A stretch of DNA of 64,000 nt, taken from the NCBI RefSeq assembly GCF_017357245.1, contig NZ_CP071612.1, positions 313,001-377,000 of the forward strand, given 5' to 3'. The position numbers and the translations under genes were made by a program. Source of the DNA: Rhizobium bangladeshense (lineage in GTDB: Bacteria > Pseudomonadota > Alphaproteobacteria > Rhizobiales > Rhizobiaceae). The notes below the pieces were generated by a model that was not told the DNA's origin, searched no databases, and saw only the letters and a list, made by a program, of their open reading frames with translations. Shown piece after piece: positions 10,354 to 19,465 of the stretch. Numbering within the stretch: the first letter of the stretch is position 1; the number at the start of each line of letters is the position of its first letter.

Positions 10354-10995
10354 TCACGCTGCCCGCGTGGCGATAAAGGCTGCCGTGCCTGCAAGGATTC
10401 CGGCTGCAACTCGGTTCAGCGCCTGCAGGGCGCGCGGCTGTTTCAGCATCGTGCGGGCGCGCGAGGCAAGCAGCATATATGGCACGAGCACGGCGATCAG
10501 CACCACGAAGGTGACTGCGAGCAGAAGCGCATAGTCGCGTAGCGTGATATTGCCGATATCGATCAGCGTCGGCGCGAGCGCCACATAAAAGAGCATTGTC
10601 TTCGGGTTGCCGAGCGTCACCAGCAGGCCTGAAAGGAAGGACAGGCCGATATTGCCGGATCGCTGCGCGGTAATATCCTGCGGCAGCAGTCCCGCCGTCC
10701 AGAGTTTCCAGGCGATGTAGCCGAGATAGAGGGCGCCGGCGATCTTGATGGCGATGAATACTTCGGTGAAGGTCTGGGCGACGAAGGTGAGACCGAGAAT
10801 GACCGCGGTGAGATAGGCCATGTCGCCGAGCACCAGGCCGAGACCCATGAAGAAGGTCTCGCGGAAATTCGACCCTAGCGCGCGGGCGACGATCGCAGTG
10901 ATGCCGGGCCCGGGAATGACCGCGGCGATGAAAAGCGCTCCGGCATAGGCGAGCAAGGCGGCAAGGCTCATCGTCAAATCCAAGGGGTGTGTCAC
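10354..10995 (-). CDS. LysE/RhtB family amino-acid exporter
   Basis: This 213-residue inner-membrane protein has about six hydrophobic segments. LysE-family marks are the N-terminal [17 protein letters not shown] helix, [25 protein letters not shown], and the mid-protein [20 protein letters not shown]. Members export amino acids or their derivatives in antiport. The substrate cannot be told. Met9 (10971) is an alternative start. It lies upstream of cysK on the same strand with about 140 bases between, so cysteine-pathway export is possible but unproven. Confidence 0.88.
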   Translation of the reverse strand: MTHPLDLTMSLAALLAYAGALFIAAVIPGPGITAIVARALGSNFRETFFMGLGLVLGDMAYLTAVILGLTFVAQTFTEVFIAIKIAGALYLGYIAWKLWTAGLLPQDITAQRSGNIGLSFLSGLLVTLGNPKTMLFYVALAPTLIDIGNITLRDYALLLAVTFVVLIAVLVPYMLLASRARTMLKQPRALQALNRVAAGILAGTAAFIATRAA

Positions 10996-11186
10996 ATTCC
11001 TATAAGCACGCGACGTGGCTTCATCAATGCTTTGGCGCTGATCTGTCCATAAGCATTAAGAATAGGTCTGCTGAACAAGGGTCTACTTGGCAAGCGGTCG
11101 GGCCTTGTTAATTTCCTCTTCGCAAGCACGCGCCGCCGAGGCTCCCCGGCGGTCACCAACAGGTTTCATCACGAAGGAGAAAATGA

Positions 11187-11705
11187 ATGTCCCTTACCTC
11201 AGCCGAATCCCGCAGGCTTTCGCCGCTCAAGACGCCGTCCGGTCTGTCGACCAACGCCATTACCGATATTTCGGCGGCGCTGACCGCGCTGCTATCCGAT
11301 GTCTTCGCGCTCTATCTCAAGACCAAGAATTTCCACTGGCATATGTCCGGCCCGCATTTTCGCGACTATCATCTGCTGCTCGACGAGCAGGCAGCGCAGA
11401 TCTTCAGCATGACCGACGACATTGCCGAGCGTGTCCGCAAGATCGGCGGCACGACTCTGCGATCGATCGGCCAGATCGCTCGCCAACAGCGCATTGCTGA
11501 TAACGACGCGGATTTCGTCACCCCCGAGGACATGTTGTCGGAACTGCGCGAGGACAATGCCCAGCTCGTATCACTGCTGCGCGAGGTGCATGACCTCTGC
11601 GACGAACATAATGATGTCGCGACCGCCAGCCTGATCGAGAACTGGATCGACGAGGCCGAGCGCCGCACCTGGTTCCTGTTCGAAACGACGCGCGGCCAGA
11701 AATAA
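11187..11705 (+). CDS. dps: Dps-family DNA-protecting ferritin-like protein
   Basis: This 172-residue four-helix protein has the Dps ferroxidase segment KTKNFHWHMSGPHFRDYHLLLDEQ followed by D-x-I-A-E-R-V-R-x-I-G-G. The motif supplies the inter-subunit iron site (His, His, Asp, Glu). Dps dodecamers bind DNA and oxidise Fe2+ with peroxide in starvation or oxidative stress. A clear GAAGGAGAAA ribosome-binding site precedes the ATG. The gene is monocistronic. Confidence 0.93.
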   Translation: MSLTSAESRRLSPLKTPSGLSTNAITDISAALTALLSDVFALYLKTKNFHWHMSGPHFRDYHLLLDEQAAQIFSMTDDIAERVRKIGGTTLRSIGQIARQQRIADNDADFVTPEDMLSELREDNAQLVSLLREVHDLCDEHNDVATASLIENWIDEAERRTWFLFETTRGQK

Positions 11706-11753
11706 TCTCGGCATTATCCCGGGCGGCTCGCCCTGTCGGGGGATGCTCAGCTC

Positions 11754-12652
11754 TCAACTCTCGAGCGCCCTCGGCCGCAGCAACCGCGGCATCCAGCCGA
11801 GATTCATGCCGGCGGCGGCAAGCAGGATAATCGCCGCGCCGGCAATTTGCATCGGCTGCAGCGCGTGGCCGAATGCCAGCCGGTCGACGAGGATCGCGGC
11901 GATCGGATAGAGGAAGGAAAGCGCGCCCGTGAGGTGGGTCGGCAGCCGCTGGATCGCACTGTAGAGCAGCACATACATCAGCCCGGTATGGACGACGCCG
12001 ATCGAAACGAGGATCGCCCAGCCGCCGGCATCGCCGGGCAGCTGCGAAAACTCAGTCATCGGCGCCAGCATCAGCATGCCGGTTGCGACCTGCATCAGCG
12101 CGATCAGGTGCGGCGGCGTGCCCTTCAGCCATTTCGCGGCAAGCGCCGCCAGCGCGTAGAAGAAGGCGGCGCCGAGGGCCATCAGAATGCCGAGCCCATA
12201 ACTGTCCGATGTCCCGCCCGTCTGCGGCTTCGCTTCGACGATGGCCGCCATGCCGGCAAAGGCCAGTGCCAGCCAGAACAGCTTGGCGGCGGTGATCTTC
12301 TCGCCGAGGAACAGCGCGCGAGCACCAGCAGCATGAAGGGCTGGGTATTGTAGACGGTCGTGGCGATCGAGATCGTCGCATGCGAATAGGAGGCGAAGAG
12401 CAGCAGCCAGTTGACGACGATGGCGACGCCGCCGAAGACGGCGATGCCGAAGGCGCGCAGCGTGATGATGCCGGGCCGCAGCAGCCCGAGGGCGCCGCAG
12501 ATGACGAGCAGCGTCATCGCTCCGAACAGGCAGCGCCAGAAGACGACGCCGCTGACCGGTTGACCCGACATGACGACGAACCAGCCGATCGTTCCCGAGA
12601 TCAGCATCGCTGCCGTCATTTCCACTGAACCTCTTTTGATGTCGCCGCTCAT
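11754..12652 (-). pseudogene. EamA/DMT-family permease, interrupted by a one-base frameshift near 12320
   Basis: Two overlapping frames together encode one drug/metabolite transporter of about 298 residues. The first half (12652 to about 12320) carries the N-terminal EamA repeat ending TVYNTQPFMLLVL. The second (about 12320 to 11754) continues in another frame with the G-x-L-F-L-G-E-K helix and a full second EamA repeat. Adding one C on the plus strand at about 12320, within GCGCGCGAGC, restores a continuous protein. Both halves look otherwise intact, so the lesion is recent or a sequencing error. The gene is divergent from an Lrp-type regulator, a common EamA-regulator pairing. Confidence 0.8.
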
Positions 12653-12763
12653 GATCGCCTCCGTTTCTATGAGATGAGAATATTGCGGCGGCCGAAGGTT
12701 TTATATAGAGATAGAAAGGAAAACTGGCTTAATCGCCTAATCATCATAGGGAAATAAATCGCT

Positions 12764-13228
12764 GTGGCTAATGATGTGCAATCGCTCGATGATATCGATC
12801 AGGCCATTCTGGAAGCGCTGGCCGGCAACGCCCGGATCTCGCTTAAGGAGCTGGCGCAGCAGGTGGGGCTGTCCTCGCCGAGTGCCGCCGAGCGCCTGCG
12901 GCGGCTGGAGGAGCGCGGCGTCATCAAGGCCTTCACCATCGATCTCGACCCTGCCGCCGTCGGTTATCCCCTGCAGGCGATCGTGCGTGTGCGGCCGCTG
13001 CCGGGACAGCTGCACATCGTCGAGCGGCTCATCCAGGAGATTCCCGAAATCGTCGAATGTGACAAGGTGACCGGCGAGGATTGCTTCATCGCCCGCCTGG
13101 TCATCCGATCGATGGCAGAGCTCGACGGTCTCCTCGACAGGGTCGCCGAGCGCGCGGAAACCAACACTGCGATGATCAAAGCCTCGCCTGTCAAACGCCG
13201 CCTGCCGCCGCTTTCGCGGAAAATATAG
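12764..13228 (+). CDS. Lrp/AsnC family transcriptional regulator
   Basis: This 154-residue protein has an N-terminal winged helix (DDIDQAILEALAGNARISLKELAQQVGLSSPSAAERLRRLE) and a C-terminal RAM ligand-binding domain (IVRVRPLPGQLHIVERLIQEIPEIVECDKVTGEDCFI). The start is GTG at 12764 with TAGGGAAA upstream. It is divergent from the EamA permease gene across a 111-base AT-rich gap and probably controls that exporter in response to an amino acid. If the permease is truly broken, this regulator may be an orphan. Confidence 0.92.
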   Translation: MANDVQSLDDIDQAILEALAGNARISLKELAQQVGLSSPSAAERLRRLEERGVIKAFTIDLDPAAVGYPLQAIVRVRPLPGQLHIVERLIQEIPEIVECDKVTGEDCFIARLVIRSMAELDGLLDRVAERAETNTAMIKASPVKRRLPPLSRKI

Positions 13229-13247
13229 CGGCGGCCGAAGCCGGCGC

Positions 13248-14147
13248 TTAGAAATCCGCCATCGGCGACAGCATCGCCGGAAAATGCGGGGTCATATCGC
13301 CGAGCCCGCGCAGCATCAGGGTCGTGCCGCTTTGCAGCGGTAGCGGATCACCCGCCCAGCCGAGCTTGTCCGGCCGGAAAAGCACCTCGATGTGGGCGGA
13401 GGCGATGTCGAGTCCGCCGAGGATCGCTGCAAGCGTCGGGATTTCCGTCGCCACGACGTCGAAAAGGCTGAAGCGACCCGCTGCATCCATCTTCCAGGCG
13501 ATGGCTGCGCGCTCGCCTTCAAGGAAACTGACGCGAATATCGGGGTCGAGCTGGGTATTGATGAGAAACATCGCTGCATTGGCCGTCACCGAAAGCGTCG
13601 TCGAGACCGGGCTGCGTGCTTTCAGCAGCGCTTGCAGCAGGGCAAGATCATCCGCATTCGCCGCCGAAAGCGGCAGGGCTGGTGCGGCTGATGTGGAGGG
13701 CGCGGGGGCCACCCCCTCGTAGCGGTGCAGCGGTATCGAGCGGAATCCATAGGGCTCGTAGAGCGATGGCTTATCGGTATAGAGGATGATGGCCTCGAAG
13801 CCCTGCTGCTCGCACCAGTCGAGCGCTTTCACCGTCAGGTCGCGATAGAGACCGCGGCCGCGCCACTGCGGCCGCACCGCGCCGGATTGCAGCCCGGCGG
13901 CATGGACGACCCTGCCATTGATGACGAAGGGCAGCGCAAAGGCCGAGATATTGGCCGCAAGCTCTCCCGTGGCATCGAACCAGCCGAACGGCATGCTGCT
14001 GGGATCGGGTCCGCCGAGCTGCTGCAGCGGGCCGATGTCGATGCCGAAAATATCCTTGAGCAGACAGACCAAGGCCGCCCAGCCGGTCGGGTCGTCGAAG
14101 TAATCCTGCCGGAAGGTCAGGCCGGCGCTGTCGAGGCGATTTGCCAT
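13248..14147 (-). CDS. GNAT-family N-acetyltransferase
   Basis: The product is 299 residues from ATG 14147 (MANRLDSAGLTFRQDYFDD); a frame open to 14300 adds unrelated sequence. The acetyl-CoA loop is VRPQWRGRGLYRDL, followed by A-L-D-W-C-E-Q-Q-G-F-E-A-I-I-L-Y and the YEPYGFRSIP strand. The long C-terminal part after the GNAT fold recalls two-domain, Eis-like acetyltransferases. The acceptor is unknown. Its 3' end faces the Lrp gene. Confidence 0.8.
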   Translation of the reverse strand: MANRLDSAGLTFRQDYFDDPTGWAALVCLLKDIFGIDIGPLQQLGGPDPSSMPFGWFDATGELAANISAFALPFVINGRVVHAAGLQSGAVRPQWRGRGLYRDLTVKALDWCEQQGFEAIILYTDKPSLYEPYGFRSIPLHRYEGVAPAPSTSAAPALPLSAANADDLALLQALLKARSPVSTTLSVTANAAMFLINTQLDPDIRVSFLEGERAAIAWKMDAAGRFSLFDVVATEIPTLAAILGGLDIASAHIEVLFRPDKLGWAGDPLPLQSGTTLMLRGLGDMTPHFPAMLSPMADF

Positions 14148-14311
14148 CAGAGGTGTCTCACCAAATGTGCAGCGGGGAATAACGAGATGTATAAAAACAA
14201 AGGACGGCAGCCCGTCCGCTTGAACCAGGATTGTTGCGACCCGCTTTAAAAATCCGCGATCGAAGGTATACTGCAAGGGAATGCAAGCAGCCTCGGCCAA
14301 TCCGGAATTCC

Positions 14312-15103
14312 TTATTTCCCTTCACCGAGAACGCCTTTCAAACACATCCCGAGTTGATCTTTTTTATCGATGAGAGATCTGCATTCGCGAATGGCATATG
14401 CTGCCGCCATTTCGGCGTTGATCCTAAACCCGGGAATCCTTCCGGGATTGAAAGTGGTAGCATCTCGGCCAAAAGCATCCGTAACTCCGACCGATTGTAG
14501 TAGAACTCCATAGAGGCAGCCCACCGGATTGACGTCGCGGTCGACGAGGACATTGATGACCGGGTTCCCCGTTCGGCTCTCGTGATAGCACGTCGACGTG
14601 TCTGGCTTGCTCGGTAGCGTGTCTATATCGTGAACTGCAATTTGGCCCAACTTTGCCAGTTTAAGCGCATCACGATCGATGAACACGTTGAGAGTCTGGG
14701 TGTTTGGCGGCCGGTTCTGATCGCCGAAAGGCACATACGGCGTTGCAGGCGAGTAATCGATGGATCGACTGACGTCGAAATTGATACCGATTTCCGCGTA
14801 AGCCCCAATCGCGGAAACCACGCGCAAAAGCTCGATTTGCAAAGCTTGAATATCGCGTCTGTCCATACCCTTCACGTTGAGGGCAATGTGCATATCGATG
14901 GTTTTGTCGATGTCGAAAATCGGTGCTGCCGATTTCGCCACAGCGAATGCGACCACCTCCTCGGTGGAGAAGGACGACCGAATCGACTGGAGTTTCGCTG
15001 AATCAATCGCAAGCATCGGTGTTGCGACCAGCGCTGCCGCTAGGCCCCCAATCACGCCTAAACGCACTTTCCCGAATAGCATAAATGCCCCACCAACGCC
15101 GCT
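14312..15103 (-). CDS. Hypothetical exported protein, paralogue A of a tandem pair
   Basis: This protein of about 263 residues starts MSGVGGAFMLFGKVRLGVIG (an in-frame Met lies 12 bases upstream). A signal peptide ends near ATPMLA. The mature part has DIDKTIDMHIALNVKGMDRRDIQALQIELLRVV, VPFGDQNRPPN, a V-F-I-D-R-D-A-L-K-L-A-K-L-G strand, INVLVDRDVNPVGCLYGVLLQSVGV, and a Cys-containing tail RECRSLIDKKDQLGMCLKGVL. It is closely similar to the next gene. The pattern of one conserved Cys before an L-L-Q-x-x-G-x helix vaguely recalls DUF2927 proteins, but I cannot confirm that. Function unknown. Confidence 0.7.
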   Translation of the reverse strand, partial: SGVGGAFMLFGKVRLGVIGGLAAALVATPMLAIDSAKLQSIRSSFSTEEVVAFAVAKSAAPIFDIDKTIDMHIALNVKGMDRRDIQALQIELLRVVSAIGAYAEIGINFDVSRSIDYSPATPYVPFGDQNRPPNTQTLNVFIDRDALKLAKLGQIAVHDIDTLPSKPDTSTCYHESRTGNPVINVLVDRDVNPVGCLYGVLLQSVGVTDAFGRDATTFNPGRIPGFRINAEMAAAYAIRECRSLIDKKDQLGMCLKGVLGEGK

Positions 15104-15127
15104 CATTTTGGGCAACTCCGCGGCTCC

Positions 15128-15895
15128 TTAGTTCCCCTTCAGAACTCCTGTGATACACTGCTCAAACTGATCTTTTTTATCGATGAGAGATCGGCACTCA
15201 TGAATGGCATATGCTGCCGCCATTTCGGCATTGCGCCTGAAGCCGGGAACCTCGCCGGCACGATATGTTGCCGCAACTCCGCCGAAAGGTCCCTTTAGGC
15301 CGATCGACTGCAGCAGAACCGTGTAAAGGCAACCTACAGGATTGATATCGCGATCGACGATAACGTTGATAGCCGAGTATCCTTTCCGGAGCTCATGGTA
15401 GCATTCCAACGTGTCCGGCTTGCTTCGAAGCGTGTCTATGTCGTGCACTGCTATCTGGCCCAATTTTGCCAGCTTGAGCGCATCACGATCAACGAACACG
15501 TCAACTGCCTGGCTATTCGACCGCCGGTTCTGATCACCGAAAGGGGCATATGACGTTCCAGCTGAGTAGCCTATGGATTGGCTGGCGTCGAAATTAAGCC
15601 GAACGTCTACGTAAGCCATGAGACCAAAAAACACGCGGAAAAACTCTAGCTGTAAAGCTTGAATATCGTTCCGCTCCATGCCCTTCACATTGATGACGAT
15701 GTTTACGTCGACCGGATTGTCGATGTTGAGGATCGGCGCTGTTGATTTCGTCATTGCAAAAGCCACGATCTCTTCCACAGATAACGAAGAGCGAATGGCC
15801 TGGAGCTTTGTTGAATCCAACGCAAGCGCCGGAGTCGAAATCAGCGCTGCCGCTAGACCCATAACCACGCCCCAAGGCGCTCTCTTGAATAGCAT
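15128..15895 (-). CDS. Hypothetical exported protein, paralogue B of a tandem pair
   Basis: This protein of about 255 residues starts MLFKRAPWGVVMGLAAALIS (an in-frame Met lies 12 bases upstream at 15907). A signal peptide ends around TPALA. Co-linear similarity to the downstream paralogue covers the full length: LDSTKLQAIRSSLS, VNVVINVKGMERNDIQALQLEF, APFGDQNRRSN, VFVDRDALKLAKLGQIAVHDID, VIVDRDINPVGCLYTVLLQSIGL and IHECRSLIDKKDQFEQCITGVL. Four Cys are conserved between the pair, suggesting disulfides in the periplasm or outside. GC is lower than in flanking core genes. No known family recognised. Confidence 0.7.
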   Translation of the reverse strand: MLFKRAPWGVVMGLAAALISTPALALDSTKLQAIRSSLSVEEIVAFAMTKSTAPILNIDNPVDVNIVINVKGMERNDIQALQLEFFRVFFGLMAYVDVRLNFDASQSIGYSAGTSYAPFGDQNRRSNSQAVDVFVDRDALKLAKLGQIAVHDIDTLRSKPDTLECYHELRKGYSAINVIVDRDINPVGCLYTVLLQSIGLKGPFGGVAATYRAGEVPGFRRNAEMAAAYAIHECRSLIDKKDQFEQCITGVLKGN

Positions 15896-15952
15896 AAGCG
15901 CCCCCACAAACGCTGCTTATCAGCCGTTCGGCTGCTTCATTCGAACCGTCGA

Positions 15953-16423
15953 TCAAACGCCGGTGGAGCCGAACCCGCCCGCGCCACGCGCCGTCTCGCT
16001 TGTCTCGGTGATCTCCGCCACCCGCGCCTGGGTCACCGGCGCGATCACCATCTGGGCGATGCGCATGCCGCGCTCGATGACGAAAGCGTCCTCGCCGAGA
16101 TTGACGAGCAGCACCTTCACCTCGCCGCGATAGTCGCTGTCGACGGTGCCCGGCGAATTCAGGCAGGTGATGCCGTGTTTGAACGCAAGGCCGGAGCGCG
16201 GCCGCACCTGACCCTCAAAACCTTCGGGGATTTCGAAGATGAAGCCGGTCGGCACCAGCGCCCGCTTGCCGGGCGAGAGCGTCAGCGGTTCGCCGTCGGC
16301 GACGGCGGCGCGCAGATCCATGCCGGCCGCCCCCTTGCTTTCATAGGCGGGCAGATCGAGGCCGTCGCCATTGGCCAGGCGGATGAGGTTCAGCGTCGGG
16401 CTGAGATCGTGATGAATGGTCAT
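15953..16423 (-). CDS. dut: Deoxyuridine 5'-triphosphate nucleotidohydrolase
   Basis: This 156-residue trimeric dUTPase shows all five motifs in order: [52 protein letters not shown], and the C-terminal flap [10 protein letters not shown]. It hydrolyses dUTP to dUMP and pyrophosphate, keeping uracil out of DNA and feeding thymidylate synthesis. The length is typical. Confidence 0.97.
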   Translation of the reverse strand: MTIHHDLSPTLNLIRLANGDGLDLPAYESKGAAGMDLRAAVADGEPLTLSPGKRALVPTGFIFEIPEGFEGQVRPRSGLAFKHGITCLNSPGTVDSDYRGEVKVLLVNLGEDAFVIERGMRIAQMVIAPVTQARVAEITETSETARGAGGFGSTGV

Positions 16424-16513
16424 GGCGCATTACTTTGCGCGTGAGCGGCTGAGGTCAATTGCATTGCCGGGCTTTAATCGCTAGATACGCCGCAATTCCA
16501 CAGGATTCACATC

Positions 16514-18097
16514 ATGGCCGAAAGCCTCGCCGAGGCGGTCTCCCGCCGCCGCACATTCGCTATTATCGCTCACCCGGACGCGGGCAAGACGACGCTCACC
16601 GAAAAGCTGCTGCTGTTCGGCGGCGCCATTCAGCTTGCCGGCGAAGTCAAGGCGAAGAAGGACCGCATGCAGACGCGCTCCGACTGGATGAAGATCGAGC
16701 GCGAGCGCGGCATCTCGGTTGTCACCTCGGTGATGACCTTCGAATATAACGACAATGTCTTCAACATCCTCGACACACCTGGCCACGAGGATTTCGCCGA
16801 CGACACCTACCGCACGCTGACGGCCGTCGACGCCGCCGTCATGGTCATCGATGCCGCCAAGGGTATCGAGCCGCGCACGCTGAAGCTCTTCGAAGTCTGC
16901 CGCATGCGCGACATCCCGATCATCACCTTCATAAACAAGATGGACAGGGAAAGCCGCGATCCCTTCGAGATCCTCGATGAGGTCGAGGAGAAGCTGGCGC
17001 TCGATACAGCGCCGATCACCTGGCCGATCGGCCGTTCGAAGACCTTCTGCGGCTCCTATCATCTCGCCAACAGCACCGCCCGCGGCTCCGACACCGAGAT
17101 CGAGACGACGCCGGTCAACGGACCGCAGGCCGTTGCCGACAGGCTGCCGGAAAACGAACGCCAGGCCTTCATCGATGAGACCGAGCTCGCCATCGAGGCC
17201 TGCCGCCCCTTCGACCGCGATTCTTTCCTCGAAGGCCATATGACGCCTGTTTTCTTTGGCTCGGCGCTGCGCAATTACGGCGTTCGCGACCTCATCAATG
17301 CGCTCGGCGAATTCGCGCCGCCGCCGCGTGACCAGGTCGCCGACACCAGGACCGTGCATGCGACCGACGACAAGATGACGGCCTTCGTCTTCAAGATCCA
17401 GGCCAATATGGACCCGAACCACCGCGACCGCATCGCCTTTGCCCGCATCTGCTCGGGCAAGCTCGAGCGCGGCATGAAGGCGAGGCTTGCCCGCACCGGC
17501 AAGCAGCTTGGCCTGACGGCGCCGCAATTCTTCTTCGCGTCGCAGCGCCAACTCGCCGATACCGCCTATGCCGGCGACGTCGTCGGCATTCCCAATCATG
17601 GCACGCTCCGCATCGGCGATACGCTGACCGAAGGCGAAGCGTTGGTGTTCCAGGGCGTCCCGAACTTCTCGCCGGAAATCCTGCGCCGGGTGCGTCTCGA
17701 GGATGCGATGAAAGCGAAGAAGCTCAAGGAAGCGCTGCAGCAGATGGCCGAGGAAGGCGTCGTCCAGCTCTTCTCGCCCGAAGACGGTTCGCCGGCGATC
17801 GTCGGCGTGGTTGGCGCTCTGCAGCTCGACGTCCTGAAGGAACGGCTGATGGCCGAATATGGCCTGCCGGTCTCCTTCGAAATGTCGCGCTTCTCCGTCT
17901 GCCGCTGGATCTCGGCCGATCAGCCAGCCGATCTCGAGAAGTTCCTCACCGTCAAACGCGGCGATATCGCCCGCGACCTCGACGGCGATCCCGTTTTCCT
18001 CGCCCAGGACGCTTTCTCGCTACGTTACGAGGCGGAGCGCTATCCGGCAATCAAGATGGTCGCCATCAAGGAATATCACGCCGCCAAAGCGGCGTGA
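16514..18097 (+). CDS. prfC: Peptide chain release factor 3
   Basis: This 527-residue translational GTPase has G1 HPDAGKTTL at 20-28, G2 ERERGISV, G3 LDTPGHEDF, G4 FINKMD, then beta-barrel and RF3-specific domains including MAEEGVVQLF and LQLDVLKERL. RF3 recycles RF1/RF2 from ribosomes after termination. Length and motif order match the family. It is convergent with the secretion adaptor gene, only 16 bases away, with no clear terminator between. Confidence 0.96.
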   Translation: MAESLAEAVSRRRTFAIIAHPDAGKTTLTEKLLLFGGAIQLAGEVKAKKDRMQTRSDWMKIERERGISVVTSVMTFEYNDNVFNILDTPGHEDFADDTYRTLTAVDAAVMVIDAAKGIEPRTLKLFEVCRMRDIPIITFINKMDRESRDPFEILDEVEEKLALDTAPITWPIGRSKTFCGSYHLANSTARGSDTEIETTPVNGPQAVADRLPENERQAFIDETELAIEACRPFDRDSFLEGHMTPVFFGSALRNYGVRDLINALGEFAPPPRDQVADTRTVHATDDKMTAFVFKIQANMDPNHRDRIAFARICSGKLERGMKARLARTGKQLGLTAPQFFFASQRQLADTAYAGDVVGIPNHGTLRIGDTLTEGEALVFQGVPNFSPEILRRVRLEDAMKAKKLKEALQQMAEEGVVQLFSPEDGSPAIVGVVGALQLDVLKERLMAEYGLPVSFEMSRFSVCRWISADQPADLEKFLTVKRGDIARDLDGDPVFLAQDAFSLRYEAERYPAIKMVAIKEYHAAKAA

Positions 18098-18113
18098 TCG
18101 GGCGGCGCCGCAA

Positions 18114-19448
18114 CTATTTTTCCCGCATCGCCCGCCGGAAGTTCTGCGTGATCGGCTCGGCCAGATAAGAAAGCACACTGCGGGCACCCGTCCGGATCAT
18201 CGCCTCGCTCGACATGCCGGGCAGGAGCTTGCGCCCCTCCAGCTTGGCAAGCTCGCTCTTGTCGATCAAAACGGTTGCGGCGAAATAAGGCGCCCCGCTG
18301 CGTTCCTCCACCATCCTGTCAGCCGATACGATCTCCACGACGCCGTCGAGCGGCGGCAGGTTATAGCGGGCGAAGGCCGGGAAACTGACGCGCGCCAGTT
18401 GCCCGGGAGCGATGGTCTCGACATCCTCCGGTCTGACCATGGCCTCGACGATAAGCTGCTGTCCAAGCGGCACGATGGTCATCAGGGTCTCGCCGGGTTT
18501 TACGACTCCGCCGGTTGTGTGGACCTTCAGGTCCATGATGATGCCGTCGACTGGTGCGGCGACACTGGTGCGGGCGAGCACATCCCTGGCGGAACGCTCC
18601 TCCTGCCTGAGGTCGAACAGTTCCGCCTCGACCTTGCTCAACTCCTCGACCGCCTCGTTCAATCGCAAGGTGGTGAGGTTGAGGATCTGCATGTCGATCT
18701 CAGCCATGGCGCTCCTGGCGCGAGCGATGGCCGCGACATTGGTCGCGCGCTCCCCCTCGACTTCCCGCTGCTGCCGTCTGAGCAGCAGCCAACGCTCGCG
18801 GGTGACGAGACCGCGCTTGAGGAGGCTTTCGAGATCTCTGGTTTCACCCTCGAACACCTCGATCTGCTTGTCCTCGGTGATGATGAGCTCCTCCAGTCCG
18901 GTTATCTCTTCCGCGGTCTGGCGACGGCGCTGGCTGAGAATTTCCCGCTCGTCCTTCAAATTGTGGTGCTTCGCCGAAAATACATCACGCTGGGCGGCCA
19001 CCGCGTCCCTTGCCGATTTGGTGGAGTCTGCAAGCAGGGCCGGATCGAACTCGATCTCGGTCTTGCCGTCACGCTCGGCCCTCAGGCGGGCGGCCAGCGC
19101 CTCGCGCGTTGCGATGCGGTTCTGGATGAGGTCGAGCTTCGTCCTCGCCTGTGTACCGTCGAGTTGGATTAGGATCGTGCCCGCCTTCACGATATCGCCA
19201 TTAGCGGCATTCAGATCGGCGATGATGCCGCCCTCCAGGTGCTGGATGAGCTTGCGATCGCCGGCCACCTTGATAACGCCCGGCGCTACCGCGGCACTCT
19301 CCAACGGTGCGAGCGTCGCCCAGCCCCCGGCCATGCCGAAGAACAGGAACATGATCGCGAAGCCGGTGAAAGTGACGCCTGCGAGACGCAGGGGAACAGG
19401 TGCAGGCGGCGGCGAAACGGGCAACGGAACGACCTTCATGTTTTTCAT
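18114..19448 (-). CDS. Type I secretion periplasmic adaptor (HlyD/PrsE family)
   Basis: This 444-residue membrane-fusion protein has a short cytoplasmic N-terminus, one transmembrane helix (GFAIMFLFFGMAGGWATLAPL, about residues 30-50), a lipoyl/barrel-sandwich half VAPGVIKVAGDRKLIQHLEGGIIADLNA, a long coiled-coil region at about 100-280, and the second half VDGIIMDLKVHTTGGVV. It would bridge the ABC exporter below to an outer-membrane TolC protein, not encoded here. The start lies 17 bases after the exporter stop, so they are one operon. Confidence 0.93.
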   Translation of the reverse strand: MKNMKVVPLPVSPPPAPVPLRLAGVTFTGFAIMFLFFGMAGGWATLAPLESAAVAPGVIKVAGDRKLIQHLEGGIIADLNAANGDIVKAGTILIQLDGTQARTKLDLIQNRIATREALAARLRAERDGKTEIEFDPALLADSTKSARDAVAAQRDVFSAKHHNLKDEREILSQRRRQTAEEITGLEELIITEDKQIEVFEGETRDLESLLKRGLVTRERWLLLRRQQREVEGERATNVAAIARARSAMAEIDMQILNLTTLRLNEAVEELSKVEAELFDLRQEERSARDVLARTSVAAPVDGIIMDLKVHTTGGVVKPGETLMTIVPLGQQLIVEAMVRPEDVETIAPGQLARVSFPAFARYNLPPLDGVVEIVSADRMVEERSGAPYFAATVLIDKSELAKLEGRKLLPGMSSEAMIRTGARSVLSYLAEPITQNFRRAMREK

Positions 19449-19465
19449 GGCTGTTTCGTTCCTCG

